A stretch of DNA of 64,000 bases from Zunongwangia mangrovi (GCF_900112105.1 NZ_FOKV01000001.1:186001-250000), one strand, 5' to 3'; numbered from the stretch's first letter, positions 50,639-59,260 are shown. Numbers and translations: made by a program. The notes: generated by a model from the letters alone, not told the origin.

Positions 50639-50944
50639 ATGAATTCGATTTATACATCAAAATATTTCGTTGCCAGCCAGTGTGACAGTAGCCGAAAGTT
50701 TTATATCGATTTTGGCCATAAAACGGTAAAGTTTTCTTTTTGCCAGTTATTGGCGTTTAGACATAAACTTAGATCGGTAAATATAGATAGGCATCTAAAT
50801 GGTGAAAATGTACATGGTTTAGAAGTATTTAGTCTTTGTAACCGTGAGCACTTATTTGTCTTTAATACGCTAGAAATTCTTGATCTTCAGGATCTAATTA
50901 ATGGTACTTTTGCCATGATGGAACTTAACTCGGTTCTTGCTTAG
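50639..50944 (+). CDS. conserved small hypothetical protein
   Basis: A 101-residue soluble protein I do not recognise. It has no signal peptide or membrane helix. It is rich in Phe and His, with three cysteines: C15 in ASQCDSSRKFYIDFGHKT, one in FSFCQLLAF and one in SLCNRE. Charge and hydrophobic pattern look like a folded alpha/beta domain. It lies between an Lrp regulator and ferritin, each with its own promoter. The good promoter directly before its ATG argues that it is expressed. A role in iron or redox matters would only be a guess from the neighbour. Confidence 0.6.
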   Translation: MNSIYTSKYFVASQCDSSRKFYIDFGHKTVKFSFCQLLAFRHKLRSVNIDRHLNGENVHGLEVFSLCNREHLFVFNTLEILDLQDLINGTFAMMELNSVLA

Positions 50945-50974
50945 GTTTAGACTACTTCTAAATTGACCTCATTC

Positions 50975-51006
50975 TTAGCGACTTACTCCTTTTTTAGGTA
51001 ATTTTG
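50975..51006 (+). promoter_or_regulatory. promoter of ferritin gene
   Basis: TTAG (50975-50978), 20 bp, TAATTTTG (50999-51006). RNA would start near 51013, 10 bp before the ATG. The palindrome at 50992-51013 covers the -7 box and the start point. Confidence 0.6.
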
Positions 51007-51013
51007 CCTAAAA
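50992..51013 (+). promoter_or_regulatory. palindromic operator over the ferritin promoter
   Basis: TTTTAGG (50992-50998), eight bases containing the -7 box, then CCTAAAA (51007-51013): perfect 7-bp arms, with further symmetry inside. TTAGG...CCTAA half-sites recall DtxR/IdeR-type iron-dependent regulators, with one base shorter spacing. The palindrome is seen; control by such a regulator is inference. Confidence 0.45.
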
Positions 51014-51022
51014 TCAAATCCT

Positions 51023-51556
51023 ATGAAAGACCTTGTAAGACAAAATCTACTAATCCACGTAGATGTTTTAGATTTACTGAATAAACAAATTAAGCAGGAA
51101 GCAGAGTCTTCTTCAGCTTATCTTGCAATGGCGTCCTGGTGTGACCATAACGGACTTGTTTACAGCGCTGAGTTCTTCTATGAGCAATCTGCAGAAGAGC
51201 GCGAACATATGATGAAAATATTCCACTTTATAAATGATAATGGTGGGACCGCATATTCTCCTGAAGTAACTAACATTAATCACGATTTTACTTCTTTAGA
51301 AGAAATATTTGAAACCGCATTAGACCAGGAAATCGCTATTACGAAAAGCATACATAATATTATTTATGAATGCAGAAATAAACGTGACATTACTACTGAA
51401 AACTTTTTACAGTGGTACGTAAACGAACAAATGGAAGAAGAGCAAACCATGCGCAGAGCATTAGAGTTGTTTGATCTTATCAATACTGAAAATGTAGGAC
51501 TACGCTTTTTAGATGAAAGAATTAAAGAAATTCGCGAAGAGTCAAATCCTGAATAA
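51023..51556 (+). CDS. ftn: ferritin
   Basis: A 177-residue non-heme ferritin. The four-helix bundle carries the ferroxidase ligands: EAESSSAYLAMASWC for the first helix, FYEQSAEEREHMMKIFHFINDNGG (ExxH) for the second, EIAITKSIHNIIYECRNKRD and NFLQWYVNEQMEEEQTMRRALE for the third and fourth. It stores iron as ferric mineral and limits Fenton chemistry. It has its own promoter with a palindrome over it. An IS3 element lies 16 bp after the stop and separates the gene from what was its terminator at 52899. Confidence 0.93.
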   Translation: MKDLVRQNLLIHVDVLDLLNKQIKQEAESSSAYLAMASWCDHNGLVYSAEFFYEQSAEEREHMMKIFHFINDNGGTAYSPEVTNINHDFTSLEEIFETALDQEIAITKSIHNIIYECRNKRDITTENFLQWYVNEQMEEEQTMRRALELFDLINTENVGLRFLDERIKEIREESNPE

Positions 51557-51608
51557 TTCAGATAAAAAAATTGAGTCGTCCTAAAATAGGTTGACAGTTT
51601 TTAAAAGT

Positions 51609-52502
51609 TTAAATCAATCCCGTGAAGCTAGCTTCACGGGATTTTTTGTTGTGTATAAAATTAGGTGTTTTGTAGCTAAGGCTTACATGTGGTCTATGAT
51701 TGTTATATGTTTTTATTGACTGTTGAACCAGCAGGCTGAGTTCTTTACCTGTATTGCATTTGTTTATCAAGAACTCTCCCTTTAATATCCCGTTAATTCG
51801 TTCTGCTAACGCATTTTGATAGCAGTCATACCCATCTGTCATTGAAGGTATAGCATTTGATCGCTTCAATTGAGTTTGATACAACGAGGAGCAATACTGC
51901 AAGCCTCTGTCAGAATGGTGTATTACCTCGCTTAATGTAGTTCTTCTTTTATTAGCCATTTTCATTGCTTTAACTACATTCTCTGCACTCATATCATCAC
52001 TTAGGTGGTAGCCCATTATTTTTCTGCTAAAGGCATCTGTCACCAAGGAAAGATAGTGAGTTCTTTCTCTACTCTTGATGTAAGTAATATCGCTTACAAA
52101 GTATTGCTCCGGTCTTACGGCCGTAACATCTTTCATCAGGTTAGGGTGTTTTTTTAGCCAATGCCTAGAATCTGTTGTCTTTGTGTAATTCTTTTTTGGT
52201 TTTATAAGCATTGATTCTGACTTGAGATAATCAAATAGCGCATCCCTGCCTATTTTGACTCCGATCCTTTCAAATTCAACCTTGAGCAAATAATACAGTT
52301 TACGAGTACCCAGCCTTGGCATTTGCCGGCGCACCCTTAAAATCAGTGGTTTTATCAAGTCAAGTTCATCAGCTCTTATATTTTTTCGCTTTTCTGCTTG
52401 ATAGACAGCCTGTCTGCTTATCCCAAACAATCTGCAACAACGTGACAGGCTTAGTCGGTGTTCTTGCCGGATTCGTTGGATTGATTGGGCAAATGCTTTT
52501 TT
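51609..52502 (-). CDS. IS3-family transposase, OrfB part (reached by -1 frameshift)
   Basis: The DDE integrase-type transposase part of the element. From the slip site the frame reads KKAFAQSIQRIRQEHRLSLSRCCRLFGISRQAVYQ, then the HTH_21-like region, then the rve core with catalytic acids in SDITYI, HHSDRGLQY and NALAERING (DDE). There is no good start of its own; the first near-cognate codon (TTG) is at 52430. The normal product is an OrfAB fusion made by the -1 shift at AAAAAAG (52502-52496). It cuts and joins the element ends. Confidence 0.92.
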   Translation of the reverse strand, partial: KKAFAQSIQRIRQEHRLSLSRCCRLFGISRQAVYQAEKRKNIRADELDLIKPLILRVRRQMPRLGTRKLYYLLKVEFERIGVKIGRDALFDYLKSESMLIKPKKNYTKTTDSRHWLKKHPNLMKDVTAVRPEQYFVSDITYIKSRERTHYLSLVTDAFSRKIMGYHLSDDMSAENVVKAMKMANKRRTTLSEVIHHSDRGLQYCSSLYQTQLKRSNAIPSMTDGYDCYQNALAERINGILKGEFLINKCNTGKELSLLVQQSIKTYNNHRPHVSLSYKTPNFIHNKKSREASFTGLI

Positions 52503-52846
52503 CGAATAGAAGTTCCATATTGTTGATCTGAGATATCGATCATCGTGTTGAGAATCTTATTCTTAAGCTTCTCATCTGACAGCTCTTTTTCTAGCCTCTT
52601 GATCTTTTGAGCAGGTGTTTCTTTCATTGTGTTACAGGTAAGTCTTGACTTTGGTTTATTCCAGTCTAAGGTACCGTGTCTGCGTAACCAAACCAAAACC
52701 GTACTCCTGCCTTGGATACCATAAGCTTTTTGGGCTTGTTTATAAGTCATTTCGCCCTTTTCTACCTGAGATACAACGGCCAATTTAAAGCCTAAATTGT
52801 AATCACGCTGAGTACGTTTCTTCCCAGATCTTTCTGTATGTTTCAT
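52451..52846 (-). CDS. IS3-family OrfA (helix-turn-helix protein)
   Basis: A 131-residue protein. The helix-turn-helix is at about residues 18-58 (NLGFKLAVVSQVEKGEMTYKQAQKAYGIQGRSTVLVWLRRHG). A leucine-zipper-like coiled coil follows (KIKRLEKELSDEKLKNKILNTMI), used for dimerising. Codon 117 (AAG) ends the A AAA AAG slip site in the zero frame, where a -1 shift leads into orfB. OrfA alone usually binds the inverted repeats and limits transposition. Confidence 0.9.
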   Translation of the reverse strand: MKHTERSGKKRTQRDYNLGFKLAVVSQVEKGEMTYKQAQKAYGIQGRSTVLVWLRRHGTLDWNKPKSRLTCNTMKETPAQKIKRLEKELSDEKLKNKILNTMIDISDQQYGTSIRKKHLPNQSNESGKNTD

Positions 52847-52898
52847 AAATAAGTCGAATTTGTGTCAACTTATTTCAGGACGAGACAAATTTCAAATT

Positions 52899-52928
52899 AA
52901 AAAAGGCGGTTTTAAAACCGCCTTTTTT
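52899..52928. terminator. bidirectional terminator of glyS, formerly shared with ferritin
   Basis: A perfect palindrome: AAAAAAGGCGGTTTT followed by its reverse complement, with A- and T-runs on both sides. It serves glyS on the minus strand. Without the IS3 element it would lie just after the ferritin gene and serve that too. Confidence 0.88.
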
Positions 52929-52949
52929 TGTATCTAGATCTCAAAGATC

Positions 52950-54491
52950 TTAGGCTTTTTTAAGCCAGTATTTAAAATTCACTTCTTTATCGATAATAGA
53001 AGCTAATTCTGAAATTGGTACTCGTTTTTGTTCCATCGTATCACGATAACGAACTGTAACCGTTTTATCTTCTAAAGAATCGTGATCTACCGTAATACAT
53101 AAGGGTGTTCCGGCAGCATCCTGGCGACGGTAACGTCTCCCAACCGCATCCTTCTCATCATATTGTACTCTAAAATCCCATTTAAGCTCTTCTACAATTT
53201 CCTGAGCTAGCTCTGGCAAACCATCTTTTTTCAGTAGTGGTAAAACAGCTGCTTTTGTTGGCGCTAAAACTGCCGGTAACTTAAGGACTGTTCTGGATTT
53301 TCCATCTCCTAAATCTTCTTCCTGTAATGATGCAGAAAATACCGCTAAAAACATACGATCTAAACCAATAGAAGTTTCAATTACGTAAGGCACATAATTT
53401 TCTCCCATTTCTGGGTCATAAAAACGAAGTTTTTTACCAGAATGCTCTTCATGCGCTTTTAAATCGAAATCTGTACGAGAATGAATTCCTTCTAATTCTT
53501 TAAACCCAAAAGGAAAATCGAATTCAATATCTGTAGCCGCATTCGCATAATGAGCCAATTTTTCATGATCGTGGAAACGATATTTCTCGTCACCAAGCCC
53601 TAAGCTTGCATGCCATTTTTGACGTGTTTCTTTCCATTTTTCAAACCAGCTAAGTTCTTCCCCCGGACGTACAAAAAATTGCATTTCCATTTGTTCGAAC
53701 TCACGTTGGCGAAAGATAAATTGTCTTGCAACAATTTCATTTCTAAAAGCTTTACCAATTTGTGCAATCCCAAAAGGAATTTTCATTCTTCCGGTTTTTT
53801 GAACATTTGCAAAGTTCACGAAAATACCCTGCGCGGTTTCTGGTCTTAAATAAAGATCGGTTGCACTATCGGCAGAAGCTCCAAGCTTGGTTCCAAACAT
53901 TAAGTTGAACTGCTTAACGTCTGTCCAGTTCTTAGAACCACTTTCTGGACAGGCAATGCCTAACTCTTCAATTAAAGCCTTTACATCTGCCAGATTTTCT
54001 TCTGTTAAAGATTTGGCCAAACGCTCTAAAATCTCTTTTTCTTCAGCTTTATATCGTTGTACTCGTGGATTAGTTGCTACAAACTGCTCTTCATCAAAAG
54101 CATCTCCAAAACGCTTTTTAGCCTTCGCGATCTCTTTTTGTGCTTTTTGATTGATCTTTTCAGCATAATCTTCAACCAAAACATCTGCACGGTAACGCTT
54201 TTTAGAGTCTTTATTATCGATTAGTGGATCATTAAATGCATCTACATGCCCAGAAGCTTTCCAGGTTGTTGGATGCATTAATATTGCGGCATCGATACCA
54301 ACAATATTCTGGTGCAATTGCACCATACTTTTCCACCAGTATTCTTTTATATTCTTTTTTAATTCAGCACCATTTTGACCATAGTCATAAACTGCGCTTA
54401 ATCCGTCATATATTTCACTAGACGCAAAAATATACCCATACTCCTTAGCATGGGATATCACGTTTTTAAATGAATCTTCTTGTTTTGCCAT
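52950..54491 (-). CDS. glyS: glycyl-tRNA synthetase (single-chain, class II)
   Basis: A 513-residue alpha2-type synthetase. Motif 1 region DAAILMHPTTWKASGHVDAF, the glycine-site LRPETAQGIFVNF, motif 2 IGKAFRNEI...RQREFEQMEMQFF, and motif 3 YVIETSIGLDRMFLAVF are all present. The C-terminal anticodon domain starts near 415 (PAVLAPTKAAVLPLLKK). It charges tRNA-Gly. This is the eukaryote/archaeal-like form, distinct from the two-subunit enzyme. The upstream hairpin at 54509 insulates it from the coiled-coil gene. Confidence 0.95.
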   Translation of the reverse strand: MAKQEDSFKNVISHAKEYGYIFASSEIYDGLSAVYDYGQNGAELKKNIKEYWWKSMVQLHQNIVGIDAAILMHPTTWKASGHVDAFNDPLIDNKDSKKRYRADVLVEDYAEKINQKAQKEIAKAKKRFGDAFDEEQFVATNPRVQRYKAEEKEILERLAKSLTEENLADVKALIEELGIACPESGSKNWTDVKQFNLMFGTKLGASADSATDLYLRPETAQGIFVNFANVQKTGRMKIPFGIAQIGKAFRNEIVARQFIFRQREFEQMEMQFFVRPGEELSWFEKWKETRQKWHASLGLGDEKYRFHDHEKLAHYANAATDIEFDFPFGFKELEGIHSRTDFDLKAHEEHSGKKLRFYDPEMGENYVPYVIETSIGLDRMFLAVFSASLQEEDLGDGKSRTVLKLPAVLAPTKAAVLPLLKKDGLPELAQEIVEELKWDFRVQYDEKDAVGRRYRRQDAAGTPLCITVDHDSLEDKTVTVRYRDTMEQKRVPISELASIIDKEVNFKYWLKKA

Positions 54492-54508
54492 GTAGCAAAA
54501 ATAAAAAA

Positions 54509-54534
54509 ACCGCCATGATTTAACTCATGGCGGT
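54509..54534 (-). terminator. terminator of the coiled-coil protein gene
   Basis: ACCGCCATGA and TCATGGCGGT form a 10-bp perfect stem around TTTAAC, followed on the minus strand by a long T-run. It lies 18 bp before the glyS start. Confidence 0.88.
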
Positions 54535-54553
54535 CTCTAAATTTTTGAGTTTC

Positions 54554-55438
54554 TTATCTTAAGCTAAAAGATGCTGTTCCAATAAGTGTTGCATTATTAT
54601 AAACATATACTTTATAATTACCTTCCAGTAATTTTTCTTCAGCAGCATTGGCTAGAATACATACGTCTAATTCATCATTCTCATAGTAAACTGTACTTTG
54701 CGCACTGTACACCATTACACCGCCATCATGCTCTACCGCAATCTTATCACCTACCAATTCGTTCTCTGGATTGTAAACCTGTACATAAAGATTTTTCTCG
54801 CCAGCTTCAGTAAGATCATTGGCCGTGATCGTAAAACAGGTTCTCACCTGGTCGATTCTTCTGGTACGATCGTTTTCTACAACTTTACCACTATTTCTAA
54901 CAATTACGCCTTCCCCCCGCAAGCTGGTTATTTTTAACTGAGAAGCTTTATTCACTTTATTAGCTAAACTTTGATTAGAAGTTTGTAACGAATCTGATAA
55001 TCTGGTCTTTTCAGAAAGTTCTGTTTGAGTACTATCAATGGTCATTGCCATTCTTTGGTTTTGCAGGCTTAAACTATCTACTACTCTAAACAATCTATCT
55101 TTTTCAGCTTTAAGATTACTAATTTCTCTTCGGTATCTTGTTATCAAAACAAGGTTCGCTTCGTAATCCTGAACTGAGTCTAATAATCTATTGATTCGCT
55201 CCCTAGCATCTACCAGGTTTTGATCCATAATTTCGTTCTCATCAATAGCTTCATCATATTTTACGATAAGCTCGTTAAGCTCGTTCTCTATGGCAGCTTT
55301 TTCTTTTTGAAGAATCTCTTTATTCTCTTTTTCTTCATTGTAGAATCTTACTGTATAAATAGTAAGCGCAATAAGAGCGACCGCTAAAACACCAATAAGA
55401 ATCTTTAATGCAGTATTATTCTTCTTTTCAGTCATCAT
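54554..55438 (-). CDS. membrane-anchored coiled-coil protein
   Basis: A 294-residue protein with one membrane helix at about residues 12-27 (ILIGVLAVALIALTIY), then a long heptad-rich region to about residue 170 (EEKENKEILQKEKAAIENELNEL, RLFRVVDSLSLQNQRMAMTIDSTQTELSEK) and a C-terminal beta-rich domain of about 120 residues with two cysteines. Relatives in flavobacteria are often named as a chromosome-partitioning ParA protein, but no ATPase motif is present, so that name is wrong. The layout suggests a periplasmic coiled-coil spacer or cell-envelope protein. ATG ATG at the start; either may be used. Confidence 0.7.
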   Translation of the reverse strand: MMTEKKNNTALKILIGVLAVALIALTIYTVRFYNEEKENKEILQKEKAAIENELNELIVKYDEAIDENEIMDQNLVDARERINRLLDSVQDYEANLVLITRYRREISNLKAEKDRLFRVVDSLSLQNQRMAMTIDSTQTELSEKTRLSDSLQTSNQSLANKVNKASQLKITSLRGEGVIVRNSGKVVENDRTRRIDQVRTCFTITANDLTEAGEKNLYVQVYNPENELVGDKIAVEHDGGVMVYSAQSTVYYENDELDVCILANAAEEKLLEGNYKVYVYNNATLIGTASFSLR

Positions 55439-55499
55439 AAAGTATTTTATATTTTATAAATTTAGAGGTTTAAGGCTTTCCGCAACAACCACTTAACAA

Positions 55500-56180
55500 A
55501 TGTTTCACGATTTCATTAATCTGTTCTATCCAAAGACCTGCAATTGCTGCGAACGGCCCTTGTTAGATCATGAAAAAGTGATTTGCACCTCTTGTTTACA
55601 TCAACTCCCGCTTACTAACTTTCAACCTAATAACGAAAACCAGGCCGATAAAGTATTTTATGGCAGAGCCGAAATTAATGCCGCTTACGCATTACTACTT
55701 TTTCGTAAAAAAAATATGGTACAGCTGCTTCTTCACCAGCTCAAATATAAGAGACAATTTGAAATAAGCTATTTTTTAGGGGAATGGACTGGCGAAATTC
55801 TGAAAAATAGCAGCAGATTTACTAATATCGATATGGTGATCCCTGTTCCACTGCATAAAAAACGCTTAAAAGAACGTGGTTATAATCAAACAGAAGGTTT
55901 TGCCAAAGAAATCGCCAAAAGTCTGAATGCAGAATATCGCGATGATCTACTTACTAAAACAAGCTCTTCCAAAAAACAGGCGCTAAAAAATCGAATTTCA
56001 AGATGGAATCTTATGGAGCAATCCTTTCAGCTCACCGATGCTTCGGCAATTTCAGGAAAACATATTTTACTGGTCGATGATATTCTAACCACGGGTGCCA
56101 CTTTAGAAGCCTGCATTAATTGTTTACGAAATTCAGAAAAAATAAAGATCAGTATCGCAACCATGGCAATTACCATTTGA
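55500..56180 (+). CDS. comF: ComF-family phosphoribosyltransferase-like protein
   Basis: A 226-residue protein. The N-terminal double zinc-ribbon has CNCCERPLL and VICTSC (Cys 14, 16, 17, 29, 32). QLLLHQLKYKRQFEISYFLGEW and VIPVPLHKKRLKERGYNQTEGFAKEIA are the ComF signature. The C-terminal PRPP-binding loop is LLVDDILTTGAT. Homologues in competent bacteria are needed for uptake or processing of transforming DNA. Here the name reflects the family, since competence is not shown. Monocistronic. Confidence 0.9.
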   Translation: MFHDFINLFYPKTCNCCERPLLDHEKVICTSCLHQLPLTNFQPNNENQADKVFYGRAEINAAYALLLFRKKNMVQLLLHQLKYKRQFEISYFLGEWTGEILKNSSRFTNIDMVIPVPLHKKRLKERGYNQTEGFAKEIAKSLNAEYRDDLLTKTSSSKKQALKNRISRWNLMEQSFQLTDASAISGKHILLVDDILTTGATLEACINCLRNSEKIKISIATMAITI

Positions 56181-56265
56181 TTGTTACGTTTAAATTTAAA
56201 ATAATCGTTTCTTTGCGAAAGGATTTTTAAGTCTGAATTCTGAAAAATTTATAGCTCTTTTGAAG

Positions 56266-57879
56266 ATGAACAGGAAGCTTTTCAACTTTATTCTTTTTAT
56301 TGTAGTAATCACATCTGTAGTGCGATGTGCTAAGAAAGGAATGCCTGAAGGCGGTCCCATTGACGAAGAACCACCTCGTTTTATAAGAGCAAATCCAGAG
56401 AATTACACTACAAATTTTGATGCTGAAGAGATTAGCATTCTGTTTAACGAATTTATTAAACTTGAAAATCCGCAGCAGCAGATCATCATTTCGCCACCAA
56501 TGGATCCAAAGCCAAATATTCTTCCGTTAGGACAGGCTAGAAAAGATGTGAAAATCGAAATTAACGATACCCTTAGAGAAAATACTACCTACGCGATTAA
56601 CTTTGGGAAAAGTATCGTAGATAATAACGAAGGGAATCCTTATCCTTATTTTAAATACGTATTTAGCACCGGGGATTATATCGATTCTTTAGAAGTTTCA
56701 GGATTTATTGAAGATGCCTATTTAAAAGAAACGCCAGAGTTTGTTTCGATCTTCCTTTACGAGATGGATAGCACGTATACAGATTCTGTTGTGTATAGTG
56801 AAATTCCGCGTTATGTGGCTTACACTCGCGATAGCAGTGTGAATTTTGACTTGGAAAACTTAAAGGCAGGAAAATATCAAATGGTCGCTATTTTAGACGA
56901 TAACGACAATTATAAATTTAATCCTGGTAAAGATAAAATTGGCTTTTTAGAACAGCCAATCACCATTCCAACAGATAGTGTTTATACGATCTCCATTTTT
57001 CAGGAAGAATTAGCTTTTGAAGTAAAACAACCTAAACTTTTTAAAGGGAGACAACTTTTAATTGGTTACCAGGGAGTGCCGAATTTAGATGATTTAGAGC
57101 TTAATTTTTTGTATCCGCCAATGAAGCCGCCGGTTTCCAGAATTACCCGAGATGCTGAAACCGATACGCTTTATTACTGGTTTAGAGATCCTATAGAAAC
57201 CGATAGTGTTTCTTTAGAATACATAACGCCACGCCAACGCGACACCGTTTATATAAGAATGGCGCAATTAGAGCGTGATTCTTTAAATGTAAAAGCTGAA
57301 CCGTCTGGAAATATAGAATACGACCAGCCATTTTTACTGAAAGCAAATACGCCTTTGGTTGAAAAAAATGATGCGCTAATTACGATTTTGGATAAAGACT
57401 CGCTTGAAGTTTCTTTTACTTCTGAAATTAGAGATCTGGACAATCAATTAGAGGTCTATTTTGATAAAGAACCTGAAGGGACATACTATTTTAAAGCCTT
57501 ACCGGGAACTTTAACCGACTTATTTGGAGATCAAAACGACACGATAAGTCAGAAATTAACCACCAAACCACTTTCTGATTATGGTAGCATCATCATGTCA
57601 CTTCGAAATGTGCGAAGCTACCCAATGATCGTTCAATTAACCACTTTAAAAGGCGAAGTTGTTAAAGAACAAACCTTAACTGAAGGCACACAATTTACTT
57701 TTGAGCATATAAATCCAGGCAATTATTTCCTAAGGATCATTTATGACGAAAATCAAAATGGATATTGGGATACCGGTAGTTGGCTAGAACGCAGAAGACC
57801 AGAGAAAATAAGCTATTATCCAGATACTTTAGAAACTCGCGCCAATTTTGACGAAGTATATCAATTTTACCTAGATTAA
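56266..57879 (+). CDS. Ig-like-domain lipoprotein (SbsA Ig-like)
   Basis: A 537-residue protein started at ATG 56266; a TTG two codons earlier precedes it. A short hydrophobic segment ends in a lipobox-like VVRC (Cys about residue 21). The first 110 residues after it form an SbsA-type Ig-like domain (RANPENYTTNFDAEEISILFNEFIKLENPQQQIIISP, LRENTTYAINFG). Further beta-sandwich domains follow, ending with a carboxypeptidase-like FTFEHINPGNYFLRIIYDENQNGYWDTG. It is a conserved flavobacterial surface or periplasmic protein of unknown role. It overlaps the omega-amidase gene tail to tail by 9 bp. Confidence 0.8.
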   Translation: MNRKLFNFILFIVVITSVVRCAKKGMPEGGPIDEEPPRFIRANPENYTTNFDAEEISILFNEFIKLENPQQQIIISPPMDPKPNILPLGQARKDVKIEINDTLRENTTYAINFGKSIVDNNEGNPYPYFKYVFSTGDYIDSLEVSGFIEDAYLKETPEFVSIFLYEMDSTYTDSVVYSEIPRYVAYTRDSSVNFDLENLKAGKYQMVAILDDNDNYKFNPGKDKIGFLEQPITIPTDSVYTISIFQEELAFEVKQPKLFKGRQLLIGYQGVPNLDDLELNFLYPPMKPPVSRITRDAETDTLYYWFRDPIETDSVSLEYITPRQRDTVYIRMAQLERDSLNVKAEPSGNIEYDQPFLLKANTPLVEKNDALITILDKDSLEVSFTSEIRDLDNQLEVYFDKEPEGTYYFKALPGTLTDLFGDQNDTISQKLTTKPLSDYGSIIMSLRNVRSYPMIVQLTTLKGEVVKEQTLTEGTQFTFEHINPGNYFLRIIYDENQNGYWDTGSWLERRRPEKISYYPDTLETRANFDEVYQFYLD

Positions 57880-58656
57880 TCTAAACTCGTCGCGATCCTG
57901 TAAAAACTTAAGCTGATTTCGTGTATTTTCGAGATGAGTTTTATCAAGCGTAATTTCTTTTGCGAATTCAGTTTCAGCATTTTGCTGAATTAAAATTTCA
58001 CCCAGGCAATCGTAAATTGCGCTATGCCCATTATAAACGAAACCATCGCCATCTTCGCCCACACGATTTACGCCAATACAAAAACTCATGTTTTCTATTG
58101 CTCTAGCTTTTAATAAAGCATCCCAGGCTGCAACTCGTTTTTGTGGCCAGTTTGCAACATAGATTAGCAAATCGTAATCCTCTGTATTTCTTGCCCAAAC
58201 AGGAAATCTAAGATCATAACATATAAGCGGACAAATTTTCCAGCCTTTATAATTTACGATTAAACGCTCTGTGCCGGCAGTATAGGTTTTGTCTTCTTTT
58301 GCCAAAGTAAAGGTATGTCGCTTATCATATTTTTGAACTGTTTCGTCAGGAAAAACAAAAAATAATCTATTGTAAAATTCACCATTTTCGGTAATAATCA
58401 CACTTCCGGTAATGGCCGCATCTTTTAGTTTTGCCTGTTCTTTCATCCATAGCAAAGTTTCACCTTCGGTTTCTTCGGCTAAATTTTCAGCATTCATACT
58501 AAAACCTGTGGTGAACATTTCGGGTAGAACGATAAGTTCTACGGAATCACTTAAAGCAGCTATTTCTTTACTGAAAAGGCTTCGGTTCGCAACCGAATCT
58601 TCCCATTTTAGATCTGCCTGAATAATCGCTACGTTCAAATTTTCCTTTGTGCTCAT
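57871..58656 (-). CDS. nitrilase-superfamily amidase (omega-amidase, YafV-like)
   Basis: A 261-residue amidohydrolase. The catalytic triad is seen: E46 in LIVLPEMFTTGF, K112 in QKYDKRHTF, C146 in PLICYDLRFPVWAR. The short size and the LRFPVWAR segment match omega-amidase/YafV rather than carbamoylputrescine amidases. These enzymes remove the omega-amide from alpha-ketoglutaramate or related metabolite-repair substrates. It faces the Ig-like lipoprotein gene with a 9-bp overlap. Confidence 0.9.
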   Translation of the reverse strand: MSTKENLNVAIIQADLKWEDSVANRSLFSKEIAALSDSVELIVLPEMFTTGFSMNAENLAEETEGETLLWMKEQAKLKDAAITGSVIITENGEFYNRLFFVFPDETVQKYDKRHTFTLAKEDKTYTAGTERLIVNYKGWKICPLICYDLRFPVWARNTEDYDLLIYVANWPQKRVAAWDALLKARAIENMSFCIGVNRVGEDGDGFVYNGHSAIYDCLGEILIQQNAETEFAKEITLDKTHLENTRNQLKFLQDRDEFRLI

Positions 58657-58756
58657 ATTCTAAAAATAGGATAATTTTTCAAGTTCCTGTCAAATGATTG
58701 TTAAATGATTGCAGAAGCGTTCTAGATTAGATAGTTTTAGGTTAAAATCGATTCTC

Positions 58757-59260
58757 ATGTTTTTAGAACACTTAAAAAGCAATCCAACAATTAACAATAA
58801 AACTACCCGAAGTATTATCGCAGGTGCCATTGGTGGTTTGGCAGGTGGAGCTGTAAAAGGTTTGATTGAACATTTTTTACCTGTTCGTAAAGCTGAAAAT
58901 CGAAGTGCTCAACTTAAAATTTTGGACGATCTTTCTACCAAAATCACCGGAACTCCTATAAGTGTTCAAAACGAAGAATTAGCAGAACAATTGGTGAATT
59001 TTCCCGTTGGCGCTAGTGTTGGAGCTGCTTATGGCTACGGGAAAAAAGATAAAGATCAATTAAATCTTGCTGAAGGAATTATTATGGGAACCTCAACCTG
59101 GGTTTCTACACATCAAACTTCCTTGCCTATACTTGGCCTTAAAGAAAAACCAACCGACGTTCCTATAAAAATGCAGGCAAACGAGTTTATAGCGCATCTT
59201 TTATTCGGAATCACTACAGAATTGGTTAGAAATAAGGTAAATCAAAGCTTGAAGAAATAG
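58757..59260 (+). CDS. YagU/DUF1440-like small membrane protein
   Basis: A 167-residue protein if started at MFLEHLKSNPTINNK; a longer reading adds 16 non-homologous residues. A glycine-rich helix (SIIAGAIGGLAGGAVKGLIEHF, about 14-35) and another (VGASVGAAYGYG) suggest membrane association. The overall pattern, including PVRKAENRS, resembles DUF1440/YagU inner-membrane proteins. Function is unknown. No clear operon partner; the parDE module follows 130 bp later. Confidence 0.55.
   Translation: MFLEHLKSNPTINNKTTRSIIAGAIGGLAGGAVKGLIEHFLPVRKAENRSAQLKILDDLSTKITGTPISVQNEELAEQLVNFPVGASVGAAYGYGKKDKDQLNLAEGIIMGTSTWVSTHQTSLPILGLKEKPTDVPIKMQANEFIAHLLFGITTELVRNKVNQSLKK

Larger units (their letters stand above)
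51572..52887 (-). mobile_element. IS3-family insertion sequence
   Basis: A complete 1316-bp element. The terminal inverted repeats begin TGAGTCGTCCT on the left and TGTCTCGTCCT on the right, and agree at most of their 26 positions (both also share GTTGACA). Flanking 3-bp direct repeats AAT (51569-51571 and 52888-52890) mark the target duplication. The two frames orfA and orfB are joined by an A AAA AAG slip site. Both frames and ends are intact, so the copy could be active. It sits between the ferritin gene and its downstream terminator. Confidence 0.92.

Noticed and set aside
51609-52846. orfA/orfB as a broken transposase gene
   Set aside because: The slip site AAAAAAG lies in the right frame and register; two frames are normal for IS3 elements.
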